64,000 nt of DNA from contig CANUEZ040000014.1 of NCBI GenBank assembly GCA_948099385.1, positions 1,488,001 to 1,552,000 on the forward strand, written 5' to 3'. Positions 12,201-27,200 of the stretch are shown here, piece by piece (within the stretch, counting starts at the first letter, position 1; the number at the start of each line of letters is the position of its first letter). Under the pieces are notes generated by a model. It was given only the letters and a program-made list of their open reading frames with translations. It did not search any database and had not been told where the DNA came from. The position numbers were made by a program, and so were the translations under genes. The stretch comes from Fasciola hepatica (Eukaryota > Platyhelminthes > Trematoda > Plagiorchiida > Fasciolidae).

Positions 12201-15200
12201 GTATTTCCTGAGTTAATGAAGGTCACAGTCCGTGCGAAGAGACAGGTTTCCACCTTTCGAAAGCCAGCAAAGAAAGTGCACTTTTTAGGTAGTGTTCACT
12301 TTAAGGATGCCGTGGAGAGCCAGTATGGATAGTTAGACATAAATATCTTTTACTCATAATCGTTCATCAGGGTTTGAGGCCCAGTGGGGGCTCGGTGGAC
12401 ATGTACTGGTGATGATTTCCGACAGGTTGGTTGAACAAGTTGAACAGTTTTTTATGATTTTCAATAGTGGATGGAGTGTTTATTCATTTTATGGTCAGAT
12501 GACACCCTTCACTACTCATACAAAATGAAATAAATGTATAGCCAGTGCCAAAACACGCATCCACCCTCATCATTCTCATCCAGCCTCATAGTCCTGACTT
12601 TCGATTTACTCAAGTAAAACTGATGCACGGTTTCAGGCATATATTATAGCACTATATACATATATTCATAGAGAAAATACTACTTTAGGTTGATGACCCA
12701 CATTCATTATGAACAACGATGCAGAAAGTCAGGTGTGTGCCACCTGCCTACGCTTTGTGTACTACTTGAGTCGTAGAATGAAACGGTGATTTCCACAAGC
12801 CTCCCGTTGTTCACTACCGCTATGTTTACAGTACCGCAGTGAATGAATGGACGAGAGATATCGGAGTGCTATCTGAACAGAAAAATACTCAAGTGAAACA
12901 AGCGTGCGCATGAATACGCACGCCCATGCAGAAGCTTGTCATTGTGGAACTATTCCAGCTGGCCGATGGACCAGGTCGGAAAGTCGGGTCACATAGGAAA
13001 ACGGTCTCATCCGGTGAACTCTACGCATGTCAAGTATGAGCCTTTAATCCATGGACTACGAAAGCTTTCAACTAGCCTGCGTGAAGTTGAACGAGTTAGT
13101 TATGAGTCACTAATAATCCTGGACAGCGGAGGCAGAAGTACCATGTTTAGCTGTTTTTTTATTCAGAGGAAATGACACCACACCTCAGCCATCCTAAACG
13201 ACTTAGTCGGCCACAGGAAGCGCACATTTGGGACTCTCAAATTACTTGGGAAACAGTGACATGACCAATGTAGAGCGAAACACAAATGGCATGTATTATC
13301 CACAAACGGTAAGCTTTTTAGAACTGTCTAACGTAGACGGGCACTTGCACGTATTTTGGGCCAGTGTGATCCCTTCATGTGAAAATCTGTTGTTCTCGCA
13401 GTTTATGCACACAGCGAGGCGAAAGGACTGACATAAAGGTAAAGTGTTCATTCACTATTTTTTCTTTGGACTATAAGTTCAGTAGTAACTTGTATGCCCT
13501 AGAAGCTCTACCTACAATGCATTCAACTGCGAGCTCATGTAGGGGTTTGGATAACGATTCGTCATTTAGCCTTTACCAAGCGGTTGGTAACTAGAGGAAG
13601 ACCACCAGATCACAGAACAGCAGTTCCATGTGCCTCGTTTTAGGTTACAACTGATGTATTCCTAACCGCAAGTGCTCAAACGACACTTAGAAACCAAACA
13701 GTTCGACAATGTTCTCTCATAACCTTCCGCTTTAATCAGTTCCAGTAGCCAGAAATTGTTTTATTCACCAAATAATTTATCTTGCCTCCTCCTCCTCAAC
13801 ATCCCACGGTATAGCTCCGATCCATCAGTGACGTTTGACAGTTAGATCCCCCTATACGCGCAAAAGATTAACTTCCACAATGGCAATAAACAAGGGTCGA
13901 AATAATGCGATGGCTTTGTAATCAACCTAATGAACCCTGATAGAGGAAAAACAGGGTTATTTTGAAGCGATGTGCAGACAGCTTGCTCAGGTAAACAAGC
14001 GATTAACGGGTGGCACTGGTAATCCTTCACGCCAGATTTGAGTCCCAGGTGGGACTCCAAGTCTATGCAATGAATCTGATTATTAGCAATCAGTGCTTCC
14101 ATGGTTCTTCTTGGTGGGCTTAGGTGCTACACTGCTTTTTCATTCACTGAATAAACGAGACCGAGTCATCTTTTTATACTACTTATGGAAAATACGTGAA
14201 AAAGCGCCGCGAACATAGGCTGTTTCAGTGATGAACAATGAGGGCAAGAAACAGTCAAACGACTCTATTTATCCGCCTTACACTTGTATTTGAGCTGGAA
14301 ATATTTGGGCAAGGCTGAAATAACCCCCACCCCCGGTTGTTGAACCACTTCGTCCCAGTACATTATTGCAACAAAATCTTAGTTTGCAAAATGTGCACAA
14401 TCAAACAGGACTTCGGACACAGGTGGATAAAGCAACCAATCAAAATAGTTCGTTTGCGAAAATCCATAATTCATCAATCTGAATAAAGTTTGGTACTGCA
14501 TTGCTTGTAGAGCTTTAATGTAAAGATCGGTAGCAAGTGCAGTAACATAGTTCTGACAAGACAAAGAAACTAGCCTTGGGATTACCTTTTTGAAGCAGTT
14601 AGACTGATGTTACCTAGCGCTTACAAGCAAGTGCGGAATAAAAATGGTCAGCATCCGGCAACTCATGTAGAAATGTATTGCATGCAAATTCTGTTTGGAA
14701 ACATAATCCAACACATTAGATTGGGAATATAATATATTTATTCCACCACGTATGGTTATGAAACACTAGTCGCTTATAGTTCTTACGCTAGTTATTCTCG
14801 CTTTTCTATTGTGAATGATGCAAAATTATTCGTTAGAGTTGAATATGTGCTGCCCATTCCACTCTACCTCCATCCCGGTGTGTACTTCTGATCAAGATTT
14901 GGCGATTGAATAGTTCAGCAATACAACGGACGTGTCTGAGCATTCGAATGCGTCCGTCCTTTCGTTCGCCTTGCTTTATGCATACTGTCCAACCTGGAAA
15001 AACCGATATGGTATAAAACGTTCGATCACGTGGTATCGACAATGAACCTGAAGCGAAGTTATTCACCCGTGTGTTAGAAGTGTGCTACTGATGACTAAAC
15101 AAGTACGAAACAGCTGCACACTAGGGACCTCCATGGTGTTCAGCGGTGATTTGACCTTTTTTTACTGCATCATGAATCATTTTCCAGGAGTGTTCTTGCT

Positions 15201-18200
15201 GTTCAGCTCAGTTTTATTCCACGACAAATTGGTAACTCCGGTATTATTGTGTACCTTTCTAATTCTGTTTTATTTTAAGTGGTAAACTGTGTAGGTGGAA
15301 AAGAAATGTTCACTGGCCACTACATGACAGAATGAAAGGAACTCTAGCGAGCAAGTCGTAGTACGTAGCATATAAACGCTTGGACAGAGCTTTCCCGGAA
15401 GCACACAGCCAGTTTCGCGGCTGAAGCCGCTCATCAGGTACTCGTATCCGGTATTCCTCTGCTCACTCATCCTCATACTTGTGCATCGGAGTGCGCGAGT
15501 ATACATGTATATACTTGAGGTTTTATTACCGTCAAACATTTTTTGAACCCATTTGTGTAGCACATTGCTCCCGGGGTATTCAAATAGGAACAGGATAACT
15601 AGAAAATCCACTTTTGGTTCCAGAATTCCAAACTCGAGGAAAAACGGAAAGCTAATTTTCGAATTTCTTCCTGTCCGCCTGGCGTAAAAGAAGACGAATA
15701 TGCAAGAAAAGATTTTGACATAAGGAGCATTCTTCCGTCAAGGGAAACTTCATTTTTCTGCCAGATGACTGAGCCAATGTTTCTGTATTAGTTAATTTTC
15801 GAGATCTATTGTGACGATGCGCAGCATAGCACAACTGCCTAATACGAAACACTCATCGAATTAGGAAGGTACCTCTATGGACAAAACTCACGTCGGTGAT
15901 TATTATGCTCCTTAAATGAGTCACTAGTCAATCTTTATAACACAGGTCATTCAGTGAATGAGACCCATGAAGTATTCAGACGAAATCTTTTGTACTCCAT
16001 TTGCCGTGGCAGAAGTAAAAGTTCTCATTTATGATGTGTGCGAAACCCTTTTGTGTGGTCTTGCATATCCGCTTACCAAAAATTACTGTCAGAGTAAAAC
16101 AAAAGACTCTCAGAAAGCGGAAACACCTATAGTGGTTTCATCAATACCCAAGTACAGATCAGTGGTACTACATTGTTCTTCTTAACATTGTTTGCTTGAG
16201 ATAATGTGATCCAAGAAAATACATTCCAATAAACATTCCGGTTTGTGTACATCGGCTTTGCGTGGATTCATTGTATCAGCCGCGAGAAAAGCTCAAAATG
16301 ACCCTGCGTCTTGAAGTGCAGATGCTCATAGGACAACTTAAGGCACTACACGATAAGCAACAGAGTTGTACCCAAAATAGGAAATGACTGGAGATGCATG
16401 AACTTGAAACTCCCACACCAAATTAGTTAAAATTTGTTGTACTAGCTGGCCCATATATCTGAATATGTATGTTTTCTTCTGAGTGTTTTCGATACTCTCA
16501 AGAGCTAGTGAAATCTTGAGCCTACTTACCTCAATGAATGTGAACAATAAACATTAGAAATGTCTCGAAAACATTTTAAATCTCCCCAGTTCAATTTTTA
16601 CTCTCATTGACTGAATTGCTTGTCACTGTTCAAAGAGATGATTGAAAAGCTTCAGCTCTCTTAAGAAGTAACAAATTTAGAAATATTGCTGGCGAAAAAC
16701 AGCAATATGGAAAAAACCAAAAAACGTTAATCGGTGACATCTTATCTTCATCTCAAATAACAAATTATGGATGTTTCATTTTCCAAAGGGAAAGCTTTTT
16801 CAACTGCAAAACGACAGCCCTTGTCTAGAATAAAAATACTCTTGAATCGGGAAGTTTTGTTAACAGACCTTTGAACAAATTTGATGTGATCCATAGATTT
16901 CACAAAGGAAGAAAAGGACCAACGCTTTTATCCTCGGGAAATTTTGTTTAACAGTTTAGAGAAAGATGAATTCAAGTTTATCATTCTTATATGATTTCAA
17001 TAGGCATGAAAATAACCATCAATAATAAACTTTAGTTTGAATTAAAAATGGAACTCTTGCATTGATCAGCACTGCCTCTAAGGTATATTGGAGTAAACAT
17101 AATGATTCTACTACACTTGGGTGCTTTTTCTCCATGACTGACCTTGGACAGCAGTTTACAGTTTGCGCGTCTCAGTATATGAGTTACTGGACTGAACTAC
17201 CACAGATCACAGTTTTCAAAGTAATTAGAATCAGTATATTTGGGCCAGCTCAGGCAACAGACAGCACGCGACAACTGATTGCGAACTCTTTACAGGCAAA
17301 AGGCCATTGAGTGCATGGAGCTTCACTAGTTCTCTTCCCCCTTGATAATCGGCCCGTGGATTACCGAGGATTCCGTTTACTCCGGGCGCCTCATAATAGT
17401 ACCATCGCAGTCGGTTGTAAAATATAGGATGTGTATCTTAGTAAGCAAAAGGTACAGCGCAAATTAATTTAAACTTTAGTCTATTTTCAGTAAAAACAAA
17501 AATAATTTTCAATTTCAAACTGAAGCTCAGTTTGGCTTTTCGTAAGCAAACTGCGATCGTTGGAAGGTTCCAATAGAACTTCGTTACAAAGGAGATCAAC
17601 ATTTACTCTTTTTCATTTATTTCAATTTTATCCTCGTTCAAGCTATGAAATCATGGGTTATATCGACATTTATGTAGTTTTTAAGAAACTCTTTATGCTT
17701 AATTCGTACATATTGTACTTGTTCGGTCGATCACCAGGTTTGTTTTGTCCTCGTTGACCATTGAATTTGAGTTTCTTTTTGCATCAAAGACGTCCATCTT
17801 TGGAATGGATGACCAGGCATGATAAGCCGTACCTAATAGATTGCATCATCTACAACCATACCCTATTTTTATCGGAATTCAAACAGTAAACTCGGCAGAC
17901 TGATGCCATTACCTACTGTTCATGATAAATCATCGGTTCGCTACTGTGCTCCGAAAATCCAATTTGTATTGTTAACATGCAACTGTTCTCTACCAACGAT
18001 GGCTGATTTGACACTGAATCACGCTGCTTTTCTGTTGTAGCAAACCGTGAATATCCAATTGGTTTATCCCATGGAAAAATGCTTGTTTACTTCAGCTAGT
18101 TCGGAATGTATTGTTGGTGATTTTTCATAAGACTGAGGTAGCTGTGCTATGCTTTTGAGGCCATTCAATAACTGACAAATCTTTCCGTAATACAGTTCGT

Positions 18201-21200
18201 AACATCAAAAACATTCACAACTCCCTTACTGGAAATGTACACGATTCATCATACAATTTTAGAGAGCAGGCTGCTAAGAGCCGTATTGGTGTTCAGTGAT
18301 TGTAAGTGTAGGATCCTGTTGGTGCACTTGCTGAGCCCGTGTGCTCGTGGAGTTTTCTTCTCTGTGTTTCACAGTTAAAAAATAAACACCCTCCCCCCCC
18401 TCGTGGAGGAATATTGATCCGTGCATACTACACAATTCGACGGGACTTTGCCAAACAGTGGTCTATAATGTAAGTCAGGTGGACTTCTTTCAAAAGAAAG
18501 CCTACTCATTACGCGGACAAAACATTTCGCCTACTAGAATACTCACAGTCGTAGGATTTGCGTGTTGTGGGACGCTGGCTCTCCGCATCCCGACGGCGTT
18601 TGATCAACAATACTAGGATGACTGTGGTCAACAGGAGCAGCGTAAATATTGTGGCCAAAACTACGACAACGGTCCGATCAGTGATTGATGTGAATCTGGC
18701 ACGCATTCCACCGGCATTCATGGACGATGTATCCACTGAATCCAAATCTGTTTCTGTGCCAACAACTCCACTTGCATCTCGCCCAATTGGTGGTGGTGGC
18801 CTTACATCATCCGGAAAGCTTCGAGGAATGTCTGCCAAATTTCCAAATGCGCCTCCAGTAGGATGAGTTCCGTCCGATAAAAGACTTGGTCCACGTGGAT
18901 GACGAGTGTCGGATGGGGTGCCCGGATGGCCGCCAAATCTGTAAGTGTTGAGCGCCTGGAGTAGCTGACTATTCTGTAAGGTAGAGAATTAGAAAAGCTA
19001 TCTTTAAATCAGGAAATTTATTCGCTGGAACACGAAGAAGTGTTATCGGTGAGTAATAAGTGCGTCACCGGGACCTTGAACTCAGCAATTAGGAGCTTAC
19101 TGAAAACAGTTCGCCATTTCAACACGGAAAATAACATCCAAGTGTGACTCTGAATAGCTGAGATACAGTTTAAACTCATGCTTTACTTGTTTCCATGTGT
19201 TGATTTGGGAATGTTTATGGTTGCGCTCATGTGGATAAATTCTAAGGAATCATTATTAATGTGAACGCCGAAGAAAGAATCTTTTGTGACAATAAAAATG
19301 TAACTGTATATGATTTTTTCTCTCTTTGTTCCGCATTTGGTTAGTGGGAACAAGGGGATTGTCTCCTGCGCTTGTGCGGTAATCTTTCTCGCCGACATAA
19401 GACTTCCTATGAAAAAGGGAAAATATATTCGGTGCCCTATACAAGCTCCAGCCAAACACGTCAAAATGGATTAAATAACTGGTTGGTGATGGCCGAAGCG
19501 ATTGTAAATGAGCTTCACAGTCTAACAATTTGTTCCCATTAGTGTCCTTTTAGGTCACCCTAATTAACCTGCTTCTAGAATAGAACCCAGTTATAAAAAT
19601 GGAAAATCAGTCCTCATGTGACCAGATGAAGTAACTGGAAGTGTTCCAGTCGGACTTAGATCAGGATAATGACTCCATTTCATAATAGAACTGTTTACTT
19701 TCCGATCCAGAGCAGAATATTCCTATCACTACCACCTTTGTGTACACAATTTCTCCCTCTCTATTTGCTTTGCTGATATTCATCTATCACAGAAACTTCG
19801 TTCCTTATGAGGTAATTGTTTCTGTGACTTTGCAAACTGAAATGATCTTTCTTTTTGAAGGTTATGCATCAGACCCGCTAGTCACGCAGTTGTCGACGGT
19901 TGCTTAGGTGTACGCAGTGTTTTGAATGAAACAGCTTTACCAAAAACTCGTTTATTGTTCACGAGTTTCTGAGTTGAATTTCAGGTACGACTGACCCCTT
20001 GGTAACAAAAGCTCAGCCTGATCCCAGGCTCCACCCCGTCAAAGTCGTTTCCGTAATATTCCGTAGACCTTGGAGGATAAAGCCAAGTCTGTTTTGTGAA
20101 ACATGGTTGTTTAGCCTATCACTAAGAAATCTGATCGATCACTGGTCTTTTGGCTGTTCCGATATCCTTCATTCCTTTCCACAACGTATAATGAGACGAA
20201 ACTACTCCGTAGACCAAAAATAGCATTCTCATACTTCTCCCCTATAGGATGGGCAGAGTCATACTGCTCGACTTCCCACCCCTTTAGTCAAGGACTCCAT
20301 CACGGTTGACTAGACAAACCGATGCGTCCACGCACTGTAGCAGCTGAAAGCGAGAGGACCATAATACAAATGACAAACCATTAGGCCCCGGAGTAGCAAG
20401 GCATATTCTGGAGTATTTGTTTAAAGTGATGACTCATACTAAGCCATGAACGCCAAATTCAACTTGTACAATAACCCTGGAAGTCTATCTTCACGTGACT
20501 GACAGTGACCATAAGGCAAATCTAACCAACACGTTCTGTCTTGCCTCAACTCAATGCGATCTACTACAGCCACGATTCCTCTAGACGGTGTTTTTTTTAC
20601 TCAACTCAACCTCATTTTACTTGTCGAAGTCTTTTGCCTCTCAAACTACACCCATGAAAACATAATTTCACATAAAGCAACACATTTACTTTGTTTGATT
20701 TCCAAGAATTCCTATTCATTCTGATTCATAACTGCATGTATTTCCCAAGGATAGTATTATCTTCACTGTCTGTTGCAACACAGTCTCCCGTCATTTTGTT
20801 GGGGAAACTGAAATTGAATTTACCTGTAAATGCCGTTTTCTAATTGGAAAATACAAGTAAACTTAAAGCACGACCTGGATCCACATGGATACGAGCTCCT
20901 TACAATTTGCAGTCACTGAGTGAGACAAAGGTTACCCTCTACCAAACAAGCAAATACCAGTCTTACTGCAAAAATAAACTAGTGCAGCGGGTGGCGTTAA
21001 CTTACTGGAAGAGAAAAAAATCTCAAACTGTATGCACACTAGATAGTGGCCTCGTTGACGATCTATTACGTTTCGTGAGTACTCTCAAACAGTTCACCTT
21101 AGATAACATCTGAGGCTTCATTGATACTTATCAAAGTATGTAAGACCGAATGTCGTTAACGATACAAGTTGTTGCTTATCATGGGTACTTATGCGTAAGC

Positions 21201-24200
21201 CACCAGAAAAAGAAACGGACAGCTAGACGATGTCCACATGGAATTATCGATATTGCACCAATTATCTGATGAAGATATGAAAAATTCAACCAGGGAGCAT
21301 TCGGATTATACATTTCTCCTCAGTGGATCAGATACGTGCATGGTGCATTTTGTGGTACTGGCAAAAACTGACGTGGACTTTGTGTGGCAAAACCCCGTAC
21401 ATGCTGGTGCCTGGCGTATTTTCCATCGATGAAGATGAATGTGGTAGGTGCTTTAATGCTCTCACGTTCCTGTGCTAAGACAAATCGGAGGCAACAACCA
21501 AACTGCCTTTTCCCCGCGGCCGGCGGCAGCGAATCTCTGGCAAAACTGTGAGTGCAATCATCTGGTGAGCCATCTAAGGAGTTCGGCGCACATTCCGAGC
21601 CAGATAAATTTTGTTTTGCACTAGCTAGCAAAATAGGGACGGTTTAGAATCTTAAGGCTGTTTAAGCTGACTGATGTACAGAAATATCATCCTCTCTTAT
21701 TCTCGTAGCCGAAAGAATTTGGAAAGCTAATAGTGACACCTGAGGCTGTTGGATTCATAATGCCGCCCTTAGGTATCACAATGATCGACAAACCTGTCAA
21801 CAATCTAAGGTTAGCCTCAAATAATGAAAAAGATCACCCTCCACTGAATGGTTTGTACGCCATCCGATATATGAAATGTATCGAGTGGGACGGACAAGAA
21901 ATTAGGTATTCATAGGCAGGAACACCGATAGTGGGCCGATCTACCCTCTCCAAAACGAAACCATTGCTATTGCTAAGATAACGAACTGAAGATCAGCAAC
22001 GCGAGAAAGGTCACCTGAGCTAATAGGAACGAGGAGCGCCGGCTCCTCTGGGCAACCCTTTTGAGCACCTCATTCGATTGACACACTCAAGTCGTTTAAA
22101 CAGGATTTCCTTGTCAAGACTCGAGAATCACGCGAAGGAGAAGAGAATAAATGATTTATAACCCTACTCGAGGGAACTGTCAATCTTGGTCATTCATCCA
22201 ATCACTCAGTCACGCCGCTCAGTTGCTCATCAACTCACTCACTCAAGTAAGACAACGAGCCCCAGCAAGAATTGAAGGGTCTCTATTCCCGCTCCCTTTG
22301 CTAGATTGCACTAGGAGTCGGTATCCACGGACGTAAGTGAATGGACATTGGCCAGCCCGAGCCTAGTCCTTTTGTACCTAGTGTATCCGTAGGTCGCGTA
22401 GGATTTCCACGAGGGACTTGTTCTGCCGGAGAGCTTAAGTGCAACTAACCAGTTGGGATGAACTTCCCAAGAGGTCTTCAGTGTGGTGTTTCACCGATCG
22501 CCATGAGCACACCATAAACACTGCACCCCACATGCGATACTTGCCTACTCGGCGAACGGTCCCAATTACCAAGAAGGTAAAACTGAATCCTTTTTTAAAA
22601 TTTAGGATTTCGGTCTTCGAGAAATGCCAATAGTCACATCATGGACACAGGCTCAGGCAAACTATTGTTTTCCAAATTCATAACAATGCTGTTAAAATTC
22701 ATATGACGCGAATACCCAGGGGACAGAGAAATTGACAAAAACAAATTGATCTGTGTGTATGTTTGTGTGCGTGCGTGAGTCTGTCATGTGGTGTGATGCA
22801 GAGTGAAGTAGACACCGTCGTGGTGCCGTCCCATTGAGAAATTTGATAGAGTAATTATGACCGGGGGTTCAGCCAATTCGTACTGATATGACGAAAGTTT
22901 GAATGTAGTATGCGTGTGTGTGTGCGTCGGTGCCGTCGTAGGCCACTAACCATTTTTGTGCAGAGAAATCCGGGGTTATCTGCCCTATTCCGACCGCCCC
23001 GGCGATAGCTGGAATGTGCATTCTTGCCTGTTTCGGTCGTTTTGGTTATCTAGTGAAGTGTCCTAAATGCCTAATAATGATATACTCGATGACGAGTATC
23101 GACGAAATGACGGTGAATCGGGCCAAAAACTGTTTTAGATGCCAAACCTGATGGTGTTGTTTCATGCGGTGAGACATCTGCCGTGCCACCAGACCGCCAT
23201 ATGATGCGTCAAAAATACGTTTGAACAAATAGTCCATCACGGAAGCAGTCAGCATCGGTAATTTGTTCTTGTTCCCTAATGTTGTCAAGGGGGAACTTTC
23301 AAAAGAATTTCTTAATCGCGTGGTTTCAGGGGCGGCTTTTGTAGCAGCACTTAGACAACTTTAGGGGTTGTCGGAATGGAAGACTGACGACTGAACCTCT
23401 CTTTTTAATCGTGATTATAGGTGGCTGCCGGTCCTGTTCTGTTATCCTTAATTGCATAAGGTTCTTGGGATATCCTTCAGCTACAGGAACTACCGCCAAT
23501 GAACGGATTTTACTCGCTACCAATACAAAACATAATTGAGTTTGCTTTGTTCACTCGGCAAAATACCTTTGAATTTATGTGTACCAACCAGACCACTTCT
23601 TGTTTCGAAAACAATCGTTCATCTGAACTTGTGTTCATAAACTGGGATATTTTTCCACCTCATGCACTACCGGCTTTCCCGTTTGTCTCGCCAGTGTGCA
23701 CCACAAAGACTCACAGATTTATCACGGATCGAATTTCGAGCATGAAAAAGATGGCTTTCTATTTACATGAATTTTGGAATTGTCCGTATTTGCGTGCTTG
23801 TTACTGTTTTGTATGTGTGTGAAAAAGATTTTGTTTGTTTCCACAGATTATGAATTGCTTATTTTTGTTACTGTTATTGCTATTCTGTTCCTTTCTGTGT
23901 TCCGTTCATAAATAACCTAAGACTGCGCTTGAAGCTAATTCAGATTAATCTTCTGTGCATGTGAGCGGGCAATGAAGCGAAACACTGACGGGGCGGTGAA
24001 GTTTCGGGACTGGTGGATTCGTGAGGTGCGTAGTGGGGAGTGGTGCAACGCGCACTGATTACACATGCACTGTAAGTGTTTATGTTTACCGGTAATAATT
24101 AATAACTATTGCTATCTCAAAGCTTCAAATCTTGCCATGACAAGCTAAGTCGGGCGTGATGTCTGATATACAAGGAATTGATCGAATTACTGCGACTCTT

Positions 24201-27200
24201 TTGCATGAATGATCTTCGTTATGAAACATTTCATAAACTAGAAACTATAAACATAAATGTACTGATTGTCATTTGGCAGCTAGAATGTGGTGTCTCATGC
24301 GAAATTTCTGTCTGATCAATACTTACGGCAAGTCGAGAATAACCAAAGTGGCCGTACACTTAGATATGTAACACACATTCACGGGGAAGAAATCCATGGA
24401 TTATGCAAATAAACAAGTATAACCAGTGTCATATTATCTCTAATTCAGTGAAAAACCGAACAGTTTTGCTCCTGATAAGGTGCGATGTAGATATTCTTCA
24501 TTTAGTCAGTTGAACATCTAATGGCATATAATTCCGAAAGTCACTACAAAACCAGTCAGTATAAAAACTTTTGTGCAAAAGTGCACAGGAGTGCCAGAGT
24601 TAAACCTAGCCCTGCTGGCGGGAGTTATCGATCACAGCGAAGATCAACAGAATGATTCTAGTGATAGAATGTCTCCAGTTCTATAATCAAAATATCGTTT
24701 CATAGAGTGAACGGTTTTCCTAATATTAGTTTCAATTAAAGTACAACATTGTGTAACCTGGTCACATGAGAAGTAGAGTCTCAAACGCCCGGTGACTTTT
24801 GATGAGTGAGAAATAATCGCCTTTCAAATTCCCAGCACAAATATATTTAGGCGCACACGGCCGTCATAACCAACCACATCATCAGCGCTTTAAGTTAACC
24901 CTAAACCTGTGGCCATTAAAGGCCTGTTTGAGAAACAAACCTGATTATGTGAAAAAGCAGAGAACAACGATTATTCTTTTTTAAACTGAGAGATGATCTT
25001 GAGAAGACGATTCTTGTACAATCGCTGTTGCTTCTCAAACGGTTTTTAATTCTTTGATATACACTGAACAGTGACATCGGCCTGATATGTCGTAGTACAA
25101 CAAGTTCCAATTCGATCAGCGATGCCCGGGTGAGGGAAACACCCGAACACCCTATCAAGTTAACAGTAGCACCTCCTACTAAATTTGGAGATTAAATGAC
25201 TTACGTTTTTGTGTACGTATGCTTGGAAAATAAGCTGACGGCATTCAAGATATTATATATATGGAAAAGAATTTGGAGACACTGGGAAATTTTACCAGTT
25301 TTTGTCGCATATAGGCTATGTTATCAACTAAAATTCGTTTCATTAGTATACCTGTCAACTGAGTTACCGATATTACTGGTCCTTCACGAATGACCATGAA
25401 GCTGTTGTGTATCAAAGTTGTATTCCTAATATGATAGGCGTTGGATGTTCTAAGCTAGGCTGGAAAAATCTCAAGGATGAGGCTTTCTTCGCCCCTACTT
25501 ATTCACCAACTTGCAAATGTTGGGTATCGCGAACAAGTAGTCAAATATGAACTAAGCGAATTGACGGTAAATGCATACAATAAATTCCACTTGAACGGAA
25601 CTCACTGCGAGAAATCGCTGTCCATTTATTTGGTCTTTCTTCGAGTTACTACTTGGTCAGTGGATTTTACGGGAGCTGTGCTAGCTTACATGTCGGACAA
25701 AGTCATCTGTAGGGTGTAAAAACGGATTTGTGTTCCCAAGTACTTTTGTTCCCGAGCAAATTTATCTCAGCGCAAACAACGGGAGCGCAGGTAACTTCGA
25801 CAAATCGTTTTATGGCCCACTGATTTATGCTGTTCTGGGCAAAGCCTCTTGAACTCAGATAGTCTTCGTGGAAAATAATAAATTAGTTCAAAGCAAGGTG
25901 ACACAGGCAAATGGATACCTTCGTGGAAATATCCGTCATTCAACCTATCGGAGGCAGTGAACGTTTGCTTTTCTTTGAAATACTTTTGCAGGATATTCAT
26001 ATCTTCGGCTTTTAACTGACGACTTGGGTTCATGCTTGAAGGCTTTGATCCCTTATTACATAGGGTTAGTTTTAGTACGAATGCCACTGTATTTGAAGGC
26101 ACAAGACGTTAGTTGGAGAATGATTCGACGAAAAGGAAGCGGATCTTTTGCAAATAAGGTGAACTTCAAAAGAAATTATATCAGGGGATTTTGTGTAACT
26201 CTGAAAATACGAGCTCTCTGTTCGTGTTCGACCTCGGTATATATCTGTTAAACAGTTAACTGGTACCAGTCAAAGGGTGAACGGTTTTGAGGGCTCTTGA
26301 ATAGTTTTGGCTCCACAGCATACGAAATTACCTTTATCTATAAGAGATAAAAAAACATTTATGGGATATATTATGTGTCAGATAGCTTACGTGTGCCCGA
26401 ACTGTCACAGTGGTTGTAGTTTTGCGCTGTTGTGGACGACCTAAATCATGCGCACCAATTACCAACAGATAATTTGCCGATTGATCGGTGATCTTTTCCG
26501 CCAGAAACACGATACCTGTGGTGACGTCAATGGAGAACAGTCCGGATTTACTCAAAGTGCCCATATGAGTCGAGAAGGAAGATAAGGAAGACGCTGAGGA
26601 TGAGGATGATGGCGATTTCCCGGCCATCTCTACACCAGCCTCATTTGGATGTTCTTCCAAGTCCGATTGAAGTTTTCCCCCGCGTTCAAAGTTAGCCGTG
26701 GACAGTGTAAATCGGACGGTGCCGTTATCTCCGGCATCCGGGTCATGAGCGACCACCGTGAACAGATTGTGCCCGGCTGGTGCCCCACTATCTACATTTA
26801 TCACCCCATGCGGACGTGGATAAGTGATGGTTGGTGCGTTATCATTCACGTCGGCCACTATTACTGTCACTGTGGCCGTGGATGTGTGCGATTTTCTGTA
26901 CTGTGTTTTGCTATCCATCGGACTGTTCCCCGTCGGCCATGTTCGATCCACATGGCCGTCACCGGGATTATCGATTGCAAGGACATAAAAAATATGATGA
27001 CTTTGCTTCTCTCGATCTAGTTTACGTATCAAATGTAACTGACCGGATATTGCACTTATAGTGAAAAGGTTGTTGGTACTTAATCGCATTGTGCGTGTAC
27101 TTTGATTTGCGGCCGACTTTCCGATGAATGGAATTTGATCTGTCGCATCATAAATTTGATATACAATTTGAGCGTTCACATCTGCATCTGCATCCTGGGC

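Larger units (their letters stand above)
3208..18546 (-). other. Protocadherin intron 4 (about 15.3 kb), repeat-rich
   Basis: Begins GTGAGT at 18546 and ends TTTCAG at 3208. No exon-like coding sequence was found inside. It holds an AT microsatellite, two foldback elements, an RTE-like relic, one hammerhead-like repeat on each strand and a tRNA-like SINE relic, all listed separately. The stretches 3208-5980, 7230-9590, 11170-12360, 12420-15360 and 15500-18546 otherwise show nothing I can name. Confidence 0.7.

Noticed and set aside
15270..15611. 113-codon minus-strand frame
   Set aside because: It runs through hammerhead-like repeat copy B. Part of its translation is recognisable in another frame context at copy D, so it is repeat DNA, not a gene.
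18558..18866. 102-codon plus-strand frame
   Set aside because: Antisense shadow of protocadherin exon 4, whose TM helix, splice sites and phase are convincing.
21268..21285. CTGATGA followed by GAAA on the plus strand
   Set aside because: Only six bases separate the boxes, too few for a stem II, and nothing around it matches the repeat family.
23499..23822. 107-codon plus-strand frame
   Set aside because: No recognisable feature. It lies in intron 3 antisense to the gene, with no splice or promoter support.
26649..27061. Plus-strand frames of 123 and 76 codons
   Set aside because: Antisense shadows of exon 3, which encodes clear EC6 and EC7 repeats.
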